From contig VZRN01000791.1 of the NCBI GenBank assembly GCA_013397935.1, positions 372,001 through 436,000 on the forward strand: 64,000 nt of DNA. The letters run 5' to 3'. Numbering within the stretch: the stretch's first letter is position 1; each line of letters starts with the position of its first letter. Positions 52,801 through 64,000 of this stretch are shown piece by piece. The position numbers and the translations under genes were made by a program. Under the pieces are notes generated by a model that made no database searches, had not been told where the DNA came from, and worked only from the letters and a program-made list of their open reading frames with translations. The DNA comes from Dasyornis broadbenti (lineage: Eukaryota; Chordata; Aves; Passeriformes; Dasyornithidae).

Positions 52801-55800
52801 TTTATGGATTTAAGAGCCCCTGGGTATTAATAGGTGAAGACAGAAGAAATTAAGATTTTTACAGTAATCCTGTTCCTTCTTGAGCCCTTTCATTATTACC
52901 TATATTAGTCTATCATAAGTAACCTTGTATGTATTCCAGCTCATAATGATTCATTCATAAAAAATAAAACTTCCATTTATGTAGACAACTGAGTAATTTT
53001 TGAAATTCTTAAGGGTTTGGAATTGTCCAGCAGTGTGGTTAACTTCCATGTGGTGTATATTTCTATTAATTTTTTTTTGGTGAATGAGTATGCTTTGGTT
53101 CCTCTGTAACATTTACAGGAACAGGAAGCAACAATGCTATTAGTACTATGAGCCTGGATTTTTATTCTGTTCCAGACAGAGTTCCTAGCCTTGAGAGTGA
53201 GTATGTCACTTGGCAATTTGAAAAGCTTTACCTCCTTGAAAAAGTAGTTACTTGAGATAACCTATAAGGACATGAGATCTTTCTTGTTAAGCAACAAGTT
53301 ATTGCTAGTAGGGACTGTTATTTCTGTCTCCCAGACCATTCCAGTTTAACAAATTTATACTTTTTTCACAGTACTTCTATGTATCTACAGAACTTAGGCT
53401 GCTCCTAATCTGAAAATTATGGATCAAGCTGCATCTGTAAAAGAATAGGAAGCAAATCAAACAACAGGAGTATTTTATCATTGTCTCTATAAAACAAAAT
53501 TATCAAGCTGGGATGGAGTTTCAAAGGTTCGTTTCTAAGCTGCGTTAGGTTTTAATTAGTGAAAGAACCTAGTGAGTTATATAGTCCCGTATTTATCAGT
53601 AGTTATTTACTAAACCTGCATAGATACATTTTATGTTAGACTGCCATTTCAATTCTAATTCAATGTTTACAATTTTTCAAGTCTGACTTTATTTTTAAAA
53701 CGTATTTCAACCAGTATCAATAGCAATAATGCCTTGAAAACTAAAGTTTTCCATCTGAATCCATTCCATCAATGTAATAAAAGAATATATTAAAGATTTT
53801 GTTTACTGAAATGCCATTCCATCCTTTAGTACAGCAGTTTTTAGCAATATCCCAGCAACTATATTTCATTCTGAGGAGGTTATGAAGCCCTTTTTCTCTC
53901 TCCACCATTGTAATATTTCTTCTTTGCCCTAAACTCAAAGGATTTTTAAAAAATAGATTAAAAACATTTTTAAAAATCCCCCTGAATCATCCTTTGCTGG
54001 ACAGTGACTCCATAGTTCTGGTTTTCCCCATTTACAAATTACAAAGGAGCATATCATGCTGTCCATTGCAAGGGACACTACTGCCCTTTCAGAAACCGTG
54101 GCTAATTGGTGCGTTAGAGGAAGGAAATAGCAACCTATGAAGCATTCAATTTTTCTTAGTAGAAGTCATACCACATTTTCTCAGGGTAGGGAATCCCATG
54201 TGATTTGAAAAAAGAAAAAAGTAAATTCCTGCCTACTTACACAAGGAGCAGCATTTTCTTTCTTAATTTCATTACATGTTTTTTAATGCCTGATGTAGTT
54301 ACCTGTGCTCTGAGAAGCCAGTTCATTCTTGCAACTGATTATTAAAAATGACATCTTCAACCAAAACTCTGTGATAACTGAGAGTTTGGGGCTGCCTAAG
54401 AATGTCTGTTCTGAAACAAAGAAATTTAATCCAACATAGAGGTTGAGTGGGCATTTAGAGGCTTTAAAAGTCTAGTGGGTACAGAGCCCATATGTCCTAA
54501 ACAAGGTATCTTACAAGGGCATAAATTCTGTGGTGCACATTATTTCCCAAGCCACAGTCTGGGTCTCAAACTCTGCTCTCAGCATGGCTGGCTCACTAAG
54601 TTTGAAGTCTGCAGAAACATGCTAAATGACAATTTCCACGCTTCATAGCTCTGCATATCTACTTTGTGGTGGTTTCAAAACAGTGTGTGTTGACAGTAAT
54701 ACCCTATATAAAGTAGTCCTATAGCAATTCAATGGATTTTTGGGAGTTTTCTTGCTCTTTTATGTATCTGCAGCCTCATACACTCTCTCACTCCCTTGCT
54801 CCGTTAAAAGGAGACATTATAAAGTTTGTAGGTTTTTATTTACTAATTTTTTACATTCTTTCTATTTTGATATGAACAATGTTTTTTCCTCGGGGACTGT
54901 GATTCAGCAGAGTGGTCAACCATTTCTTTAGCTCTAAAGTTGTTTAAATGGAGTCTGGGTTAAAAAGAGCTAGTTCCCAGCCTTTCTCTATAAACAATTG
55001 CTTCAGGCTAAAACCTGAATTTCCTTTCTTGAAGGAGCCCAGGGGAGGGATCTCTGTTTAGCCAGATGTGATGCATAGTTATCTAATGACACTCATTTGT
55101 CTCCTTCCTCAGTTGAGTTCAGTGCTACCTGATCATAAGACTTTCAGAATTCAGTACTGTACCACAGGCTGTCATGTTTTGAGTGTGACTGTGTTCCCCA
55201 TAAACAATATGGGTATCTCATTTTGATGTCACAAAATAGGGTGAGTAGTACTGAGCATTTAAATTGTTGCAGAATAAGGGTTCTCAATTGTCACCTTGAT
55301 AATATAAATTAAATGAAAGTCATGCTAGTGTCATGAGTCATTTTATCTTTTCTCTCTTTTGCCCTCTGGTTGCTACTAAATGTCACATATTTGATGAAAT
55401 GTCCTAATAGAACATATTGCTTTTTAATTTAAACTTAATTTTTGTACATCCACCACTAGTTCTTTTTATTTTGCTACATATATTGGATCAAGTAAATGGC
55501 TGCTTGAAGTGGTTGTTAAAGTCTCTATGATATCAGCAAATGACCTAAGTGTGACTTTGGGAAGTTTTTTGCGTGACTTCCAGGAGCTGTAGGGCAACTG
55601 AAGTAATAAGTGATGATGACTCATAAAAAATAAAAGGAGCTGAAGTGGGAAATTATAGGAAAGAGCATAAGCTCTGGCTTTCCCCTGCTGTGATTTCAGG
55701 GCTATTTTTATTAGAGACAAGGGAATTTTTGCATGCCTAGAGAAAAGGCAAAATAAACCAGGACATAGATATCCTTAGAGAAAAAAGTAGGTGAATGAAG

Positions 55801-56837
55801 TAAGGAAGTAAGACACTAAGAATCTCCAAATTTTCTTTCTTTTTTTGCTCTTTTTCTTTCAAACCCACCGCCAACCCCTCAGTAATCAAATGCCTTAAGG
55901 TTAGGGTGCATCCATACTGTTTACAGGGACTCAACAGTTGAAGTTACTGTTAGTTTGCAACCAAATTCTTCATATTAGAGCTAGTGAAGGAGTTCAAGCT
56001 GTCCTCAGTATGACTGGACTGTGAAACTCCCTATTTTACTGTAACTGGGGTGAAGGATGCAAAACATAATGAGCAGTATCTTTCTGAGCCCTGTGTTACA
56101 CATAGAGAAATGCCTGCATATGCAGAAACTGTCCTTGAAATTAGGATAAAAAAAGACATTGCTATCTCAACAAAACAAATGTAGAAATAACAAAAGCAAG
56201 CTAGATATAATTTCTCATTAATATAACATGCCTTCCTTTCCAATGTCTGCCAGATTTTCAGAAAGCTCTTTTTGAGATGGGCAGAACTCTGCCATGTAGC
56301 TAGCTAAATTCAAGATAGATTTTTGTGCTTGTGTATCTGTGGAGGCTTAGCAGACAAGAAAGATTTGATCATTTGAAAGACCAAAAAGATGAAAATATAT
56401 TTTAAGGAACCTCATAAGATATATTCTTGTATTACAAAATCTCTCTTCCTACTCGTCCCTGTGAATGCAGCAAAAAACTTTATACCTACAGCTGCCCTGT
56501 GTGTCGCTTGTGTTAGCATAATTCATCCACACCCACAAAGGCACACAAAGCTATTGTGCTTTGTGCTGGAATAGTGCCATCCAGGAGTAACAGCCAAAAG
56601 GAAAAATTCCTTTCAGCAACGTTCCTTGCCCTAAGCCAAAAACAAAGCAGGGAGATGCGCTTCTCTCTTTCACGCTTGTGAACCTGGAGACAGTGCCAAC
56701 ATAAACCATGACTGATGCTCTGAAATGGTGCAAGTCCATGTCACTATTTCAAATTCAGTGATGCAACCTGAGTTTACATAAACTAACTTTTTAGTTAAGT
56801 TAAAGCTTTTTAAAGTAGTTTAAAGCTTTTTGGCAAC
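49896..56837. other. Gene-poor interval upstream of CBLB, part 2
   Basis: AT-rich unique sequence without recognised genes or large repeats. One plus-strand open frame at 51933-52169, preceded by a good splice acceptor, is discussed as a finding but not called. Confidence 0.7.
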
Positions 56838-57260
56838 AGAGCTAGTGAGGGGTCAAGAGCACAAGTCCTACAAAGAGCAGCTGTGGGAGCTGGAGTTGTT
56901 TAGCCTGGAGAAAAAGAGGCTCTGGGGGGACCTTAACACTCTCTACAACTGCCTGAAAGGAAGTTGTAGCCAGGTGGGAGTTGGCCTCTTCTCCCAGGCA
57001 ACTAGTGACAAGGCAAGAGGAAATGTGCTTAAGCTGCACCAGAGAAGGTTCAGATTGGACATCAGGAAGAGTTTCTGCATTGAAAGGATTGTCAGGCATT
57101 AGAACAGACTGCCCAGGACAGTTGGGGAAGTCACCATCCCTGGATGTGTTCAAGAAACCACCGAACATGACACCTAGTACCATGGTTTAGTTGACAGGGT
57201 GGTGTTCAGTCAAAGGTTGGACTTGGAAGATCTTTTCGAACCTTAATGATTCTATGATTT
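56838..57260 (+). mobile_element. CR1 LINE, 5'-truncated 3' end
   Basis: About 420 bp of the 3' end of a CR1 retrotransposon, the dominant LINE of birds. Recognisable phrases are GAGCTGGAGTTGTTTAGCC, AGATTGGACATCAGGAAGAG and the terminal GATTCTATGATT, which is part of the CR1 3' hallmark repeat (ATTCTATGAT). The reverse-transcriptase C-terminal frame stays open to about 57102, then a stop replaces a conserved tryptophan codon and the frame shifts, so the copy is dead. The 5' truncation and lack of a target duplication are normal for CR1. Confidence 0.92.
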
Positions 57261-60200
57261 CACGGTATGTCATTATAGTTGTTATAAGTTAAAATTTCAT
57301 AACTATGGTATGCTGCAGGCTCAAAGTAATCTGTACCGCAGGCACTATGTTTTATGCCTTTTTTGATTACTTCCTTGTAATGCTTTAAAAGCAAAATGAG
57401 ATTATATCATATAAAGGAAAACTGCTTACCTCAAGTTCTTAGGGTCTGTACTTTTCACTCTAATCAAAGGTAGGAGACTCATTGATTTGAGGAAAGGGGC
57501 TCTCATTTATCCTGGATGGTTTACCAGTGAAGAAACATGAAAGAGATATATGTCCTTGTATCTGAAGAGAAGGCAAAAGAACGGCTAATTTGAGGAAAAT
57601 GAAGATCAGTTGGGACAGAGAATTTTAAACTGTATCTGTTCTTGGAGACTCTGACCACCTCAACATCTAGATCTAGTTGAACAATAAGCATTTCAGCTGC
57701 GGTGTAAGAGCCAGGTACACATAAGCCAGCCAAACTTCTCATGGTCTGACAAATCAAAAATGCAAGCGCATAATCAAATAAAAGCCATAACTTTGGGCCA
57801 GGTTCTTGACCTGAATGATGAGTGGTTCAAGACCTGAGAAAGTTTGTATAATTGATGTACAACCTAAATAAATACTGTAGCTGGAGGTCATAGAGTCAGA
57901 TTTTAAAAGGCCCCTGATACCATGTCAGCTGTGCTTAATCATTTAATTTGGAAAGTAATGCACAGATACCACTGAGAATGTGCACAAAGATGCTCAACAT
58001 CACCCTTAAACACCAGAGAACAAAGATTTAGGGTAGCATAAAGTAGGGGAATTTGATTGGGAATGCTTATGTAGGGCGAACAGTTGCGTATCAGGAAAAG
58101 TTGCATTGGCAGTCAATAACACAAAATACTAACAATAAAATGTAAGCTGATTTCAGAAAGGAATTAGAAAATATTTGAATTCATACATTTAGAAATGTAA
58201 AGTAGAATACTTTACAGTGAATTCTATTAAATGTACCAAACCAGAGCTAGTACAACTGTGATTTGTGTAAGGCTCACTAAAAAACAGAAAAATTGTTCTT
58301 TCCCTTGACAAAATCAAAGCTACCGTTTTTTGTTTGTAGAGCTGTTCATTTTTTGGCTAACTGCATTAAAGACAAAAGCCAAGAAGGTTAAAAAATTATA
58401 TTTGTTCTCCAAGTAGTCTCCATGTCACTAAGGAGAATGAAACTGCAGTTGCCTTTGTTCATTATTGTGCAAAAGATTTACGAATTTGGTTCTGGTTTAG
58501 ACTCTTATGCTGTTTCTAACTTCCTTGATAGCCTTCTCTGAAACAAAATAAAATTAAATAAAGTTTTTGTATCACAGAAATCATCCCTCTTGGTTTGATT
58601 TCTTGGCTGTTGATCCTGCATTTTCCCAAGACCTACACCTTGGTAAAAAAATTGTTTAGGTATCCAAAGTCAGTGAATGCAGCCTCTATAATTAGAGCAG
58701 ATGAGGATCTGACCTCTCCTTTTCAAACCAGACAGTATCTCCCATATTACAGCACATTTTTGTACATACTCTGCCAGCTTATTACAAGCACTGCAGCTCT
58801 TCTAACACTGAAAGTTGCTCAGAGGCCACCACAGTAGCTTAAATGATGACTTCCATCTGGGGCCACTGTGGAAGGTAGAGAGTCAGACGCTGTTGTACTC
58901 CCCCTTTTGCTCTGCGTGGCTGTTCAGGAAGGTACATTCTAGGTAAGGTACAAAGGCAAAACAATCACTGTATGAACTGTTTTAGATAATGTAGTAGAGT
59001 AACAAAAAATTATCCCGTGAGTTCTGACTGGAAGGTAGAGAGGAAGACTTTCACAGAGAGGATAAGATAATTTCTTCAAGTTCCTCCTCCTAGCCATACA
59101 TTCTTACTGTCTCTTATATTGAAATGGTCCAGAAGGAGTATGAGTGCTTGTCAAAATAATGCAAATATTAATTATTGTCTTGGGAGAAAAGCCAAACAAA
59201 AATTTGTTGGAGAGCATGCAAGCACATTTTGTTTTAGAGGTGTTTTAGATCACCCTGTAGTTCCGCCTCTTGCTGATGTTATTCTAATGAAGGCATATTC
59301 AAACTACTGTCTTTTAAGTGCTGCAGCAGCTAAGTGAATTTTAGTGTTTGGTGATAAACTCCCCACATCAGAAGAACTGCAAAACACTTAAACAGGGCAC
59401 TATATTTAGGTGAGAGTCAGTATTTTTTTTCACAATTGGCCTAGAATGCACCACGTTTGCAGTAATCCGCCACCTGCTCCTGTTTTCCTCAGTTGAATCT
59501 ACCCCAAGCTCAGCTTTAGAAATTTATATAAATAGATCAGTATCCTGTTTCTACAGACTGGCTATTTGATCTTTCAGATGTTTTTCTTGTTACTAACTTT
59601 AGTGAAATACTTTTCCTACTAACTTCATGTTGTTCCTTGCTGTTTCTTTCATTTTCCTCTAAGTAGATCTCTAGCACTGCAGCATATGAATGCCAAGAAT
59701 ATTCCCAGTCCCAGAGCAGTGATCTCAGAAAAGCATATCTAAATAAGAAAAATGTCAAGAAAAATATTTCTTATTGGTATTTTCTTTTTCTGTTATTACT
59801 ATAGAAAGAAAAATCCATGATAATAATGTTGCTTTTAAGGGCTCTTATTTACCAGAGACAGAGTTTAGGCTCAATGCAAATTTTCTTTATGAGAATGACT
59901 AGCAGAGATATTACTCTTGTGTACCTTTCTGTAGCTAGTTAATTATGTCAACTTTAACCACTAAGCCCCTTTTCAGGCTTGTATCTTTTGGTGGCAAAAG
60001 TCAATTAGTCAGCCTTGAATGCACTGAAGCCAAGCAAAAGAACCTATTCCACAAGGCATCTGGCCTCCACCCGTGTTCAATGAAATCCACTGGAGCTGGG
60101 CTATCTGAGCTTTGGCATGTAGGAAGCTGCATAGGAAATGTGAGAACATGAGATTGTTAATTCCAGTGGAATTTGAAGCTTAAGTTGGTTGTTTTATGAC

Positions 60201-61204
60201 TTTCCTTCCACAGTGAAATGGACTCAGTACTCAAATAGTTTACCCTTTCCCCATGCTAGAGTGAGTGGGGAAAAATGTAGAGCAAATTCAACAGTTTACA
60301 AAATGCTGAATTCTTGTCATGTTCTTTGAAATTTGTTTTCTGAACGCAGCAGTTAAGGGGTTTTGTTATTAAATAGGCATTGAACTAATCTCCCTGTTGG
60401 CTGAAAAATCTGAAGTATATTTTTGTTTTCTCTGTCTTTTTTTATATACCCAGTAGTTCAGACTTATGAAGTACAAACTTTTTTTTTTTCTTTTTTTTTA
60501 TCAATGCCAAGCAGGATTATCACATTTTCTTTTCAGTTTTGTCAGTTATACAATATTCTTCTTTGAAGTCGTAAAGGAAGTTTAGAGCTTATGGTCAAAA
60601 ACAAAAGCGGCCACTTGAAGTTAGACCTTGAAAAATTATGAGAGATAGGTCATTTTAAAGAATCTTAGCTTAAAACATCTTAATTCTTGAAGTATCTAGG
60701 ATTTAAATGCTGTCTTATCAGATTTCTTGTCCCTTGCTAATTTTGGAATATGCTAATTGGAAGTGATGAATCTTGAATTTTTTTCATTTTTTTTCAAAAT
60801 TTGAACAAATATTAATTGTTTCTGAAAAGAAAAAAGTCATGATCACTATTGTTGATGCTTTGGGCATTTAAAATTTTTTTTAATAGCATGCAGAAGAGAG
60901 AATGTCCTTATTTTCAAAGTGTCAGATAATTGTATAATTATCAGTATGAACCTCTTGGACCACAACAGTTATTTCATTAGTAGTCAAACTGGTTTCATTG
61001 TCTTTATATAAGCTGTTTTCAAAGATTTGGGGTTATAGGGATACAACATGCTTAAATATCTTAAATGCAAGCAAGAACCTTACCAGCTGTGTTTTGAACT
61101 GTGAGTGGAAATGCTTCTGGAGCACTAGGTGACTTGTACATAGTTGCTTAGTTCTTATGGAAGATCCAGATTTTATTTATAGTGCTTTCATTTTGTATCA
61201 CATT

Positions 61205-61241
61205 AAAAAAAAAAAAAAAAAGGTTGCCATAAAAAAAAAAA
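61205..61241 (+). repeat. Paired poly(A) runs
   Basis: A run of 17 A is followed by GGTTGCCAT and a second run of 11 A, then AGTTGCCCTTA. It looks like a duplicated A-run plus GTTGCC unit. No element with a recognisable body precedes it. Confidence 0.8.
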
Positions 61242-63299
61242 GAAGTTGCCCTTAAAAAACTAGTGTAAGGGTAGTAACTGCAGTGATCTAAAAATTACTG
61301 ATTTCCAAGGGGTTCCAGTGACAAGTCCTTTCATCATTTGTATGAATGAGTAGAGATCTGGGGAAAAAGATTGTGGTTTTGTTATATCAGACTGTGACAA
61401 TGAGCATTAGTTAGAGGGGGTATTGTTTAAATAACATAATTGAAAGAGTAATAATCTAAGCCTTTTATGTTTAGCTTGATCTATTGTGTCAGTGTGTATT
61501 CAAGACATTGAAGTGCTTCTTTTTTAAATTCCTTTACTTTGTAGAGTATTCTGCCTCAAGGAGTGCTCATGCATAAAGAATTTGTGGTTAATTTCTGAAC
61601 TAGCTCTTAGGAATTAATGTGTACATGCAAATCCTTGCAAGTGGAAATGAATTTGTTGTAGTAGTTTGTTTAGTTTTCTTTTTTCTGGAATAAACTTCAG
61701 TAACAAGTTCCTGTGATCTGTGTGTGTGTGGCCTTAGCTAAGATTTACTGTTCTTGTTTGTCCTAAGAGTCATGTCAGACAGAAGGAGAGGAAGAAGTAT
61801 TGATAGAAAGGTGTCATTTAGCAGAAAAATAAAACGACCTGGTAGTATCAGTACAAATAAATGTTGCATAAACGACTTGCTAGCAATGTGTGCGCAAAGG
61901 AATCTGTACTCAGAAGCTTGTCTTGGTTGCCCAAGGCTAATGCTGCAAGAGCAATACAAGCTCATGCACTGGGGTAGCTAAGGAAGGTTCTGGGACTGTG
62001 TGGATTTGCTTCCATTGTTGCCATCTACACAATGTGGTGAGCATAGAGTCTAGTTTCCCTATCTATAATATGGGAATAATCATCCTCCCCATTGGTAATG
62101 CACGTTTTATGATAAGTAGCTGCTTGTTATGCTGAACATCAGCTGCAACCTATTTTCATTTGTTGTCTTTGGTGTGATTGATCACAGCAGAAGCAGATGT
62201 TCGGTCCTAAGCAGAGGGAATAATTCAGGATATGCATCCTTTAGAACACTTTTTGTTAAGCATAGGAGAACTGACAATAGTCAATTCAAACAGAGTTGCA
62301 GGCCTATAGCACACACTGTAGTACGCTATTCTGCTCTTAGAGCAAATAGTGCATTAGATATCACGTTTCAAACCGTTAAATAGACATAATGAGGTGATAT
62401 GTTGGTATAACTACAGCTAGTGGCAGGAACAGAATTTGGAATCTGTGCCTGGACACTTACAGGGCTGTGCCTGAAGCAGCTGAATAGAACCAGCTTCTTA
62501 AGACTGCGATAGGTACATCAACTATCCCTTAAAAATATCTTCAGCAGCTTCTGCTTCCTACCATTTGTGTTCTGTCAAGAAATTCTTCTCTGGTATTATC
62601 TTGTTCCAGCCTGTTAAAATTCACATTTAGCAGTCTTTGCCTTTGAAACTGGTAGTGGTCATAGTCTGTAGAGTTATATTATTGATCTAAAAGCATATTT
62701 TCAGTCTTTTAAATACCAGTCAATGAGATGTCTATCTAGTAAGCCTTTTTTTTGTTTTCTTTTGTTAAGAGAAGGATAAACCCCAAATAAGAAAACAAAA
62801 AAACACCACACCTGAATACTGAACTTAGCAGCACAGCTTTCCAATTATAAGACAATAATGGGTATCAAAAATACAGCTGCATACTTGCTCCTGGCATGGT
62901 TCTTTTCCACTCCCAGGACTGTAAAACTGTTCACTGTATTTTGTCTTTGGTGCTGAGCACATACTTTAAGTCTCAGTCATATACTGTATGTGGACAAGTG
63001 GGCTCAGAGTGTGCAGATCTGATGGTGAAATAGCGCATGAAACCATATTTTCTAGACTAATTAGATGTAATTTCTAATCATCCTCTTTTGGTTTCTCATT
63101 CCCAAGTTAGTTTAAAACCTGGAACATGAACTTTCTTTAGAGCTAATGACAGATTTGTAAGGATTTTGTGAATGTCTGTCTGGAGATTATTCTTCCATAG
63201 GAAATTCCCTCATCCTTTTTTAAAATTGAACTGTTACCTAGCACTAGACATGTAGGTGGGTTTGGTATAAAACTCAAGGGGACATTATTTTTGGATTTT

Positions 63300-63328
63300 T
63301 ATATATATGTGTGTGCGTGTGTGTGTGT
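63300..63328 (+). repeat. TA/TG dinucleotide microsatellite
   Basis: A short (TA)n run passes into (TG)n with one CG interruption. Confidence 0.9.
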
Positions 63329-64000
63329 TCATGTTGCAGAAGGACTGAGGGGTTGTTATTCATACTACTGTTATTTCTGCTGGCTTTGACAAAAGACCAG
63401 CTGGTTCTACTAATGAATGTTTAAGGTGCCCATTTTTTCTCTCCAGTCTCATCTGCGCTGCAGTGAAATATATTCTGATGGGAACATTTCATGACACAAT
63501 TATTCATGAAATGACAATGTAGTTCCCAAGGTATAGTATCTGCTTTATTTCCTTGGCATAGGTCTTCCACTGTTTTTTTCTATAGTCAGCCTCATGAAAG
63601 ATAGGGATGAACAATGATAGGAATCAAAACACCTTGAACTTTGGACAGATTCATATTTGAATAGGAATAATGTATTTTCTGCATGCAGAGGGGGGGTTTG
63701 TAAAGATCTCTTGGTATTCCTCTTAGCTTGCCACTAGGAAAGCCAGTGGTAAAACTCCTAAACTTCAAGGAAAACCTGACTATGCCAGCTTTTAATCTTA
63801 GTAATTTTTTATTAAAATCCAAACCTTAAGTTTGAAATTACTTGTATAAGCAAATACGTCTCCATCCGTATTGGTCACTTTTTCTTGGTCAGTGTACGCT
63901 GTTGAAATGAAAACTGTTTCTAAAAGCAGTTGGCTGGCTGATCCATTAAAAACTGAAACTAATTTTTTTAAAGTAATCTTCTTGAAACTGCAGGCTTTTG

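Larger units (their letters stand above)
57261..64000. other. Gene-poor interval upstream of CBLB, part 3
   Basis: AT-rich sequence with A-runs at 61205-61241 and a TA/TG microsatellite at 63300-63328. I see no recognisable gene. Open frames such as 57521-57757 (minus) and 58595-58837 (plus) carry no motif I know. Confidence 0.7.

Noticed and set aside
57521..57757. Minus-strand open frame of 78 codons with fairly protein-like composition
   Set aside because: No recognised family, no clear splice or start context, and length within chance expectation for 64 kb in six frames.
1..64000. tRNA, rRNA, snRNA, microRNA or CRISPR features
   Set aside because: No tRNA A/B-box pairs with a foldable body, no snRNA cores and no regularly spaced repeats were noticed. 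A covariance-model scan was not possible, so absence is not proven.

Overview
This 64 kb window is vertebrate nuclear DNA, and the repeats point to a bird, most likely a passerine. It holds a decayed CR1 LINE 3' end and four solo LTRs of types I recognise from songbird genomes. Gene density is very low, the sequence is AT-rich and intron-like, and there is one strong CpG island. The class rests on repeat recognition and gene content, not on a database search.

One protein-coding gene is recognisable: the 5' end of CBLB, the E3 ubiquitin-protein ligase CBL-B, on the minus strand. Its first coding exon (28017-28163) carries the ATG and encodes the N-terminal tail. After a 9,632-bp intron comes the second coding exon (18134-18384), which encodes the start of the four-helix bundle of the tyrosine-kinase-binding domain. 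Positions 1-18133 are then the next, incomplete intron; the remaining exons lie beyond the left edge. The CpG island and presumed promoter cover about 28060-29650 and contain a 44-base assembly gap (29185-29228) and a long GA tract.

The right half (about 29650-64000) lies upstream of CBLB. I find no recognisable coding gene there. It contains one solo LTR, one CR1 fragment, short simple repeats and many short chance ORFs. This fits the gene-poor interval known upstream of CBLB in mammals.

The more notable points are: a solo LTR in the same orientation as CBLB, about 640 bp upstream of its second coding exon, with an AATAAA signal; a CBL-B N-terminus that appears six residues shorter than the mammalian one; an upstream ATG that overlaps the CBLB start codon out of frame; a solo LTR with a perfect 5-bp target duplication and an internal 22-bp tandem array; and an unexplained protein-like minus-strand reading frame (27097-27371) behind a good splice acceptor inside the first CBLB intron. 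I found no evidence of a novel multi-gene system.
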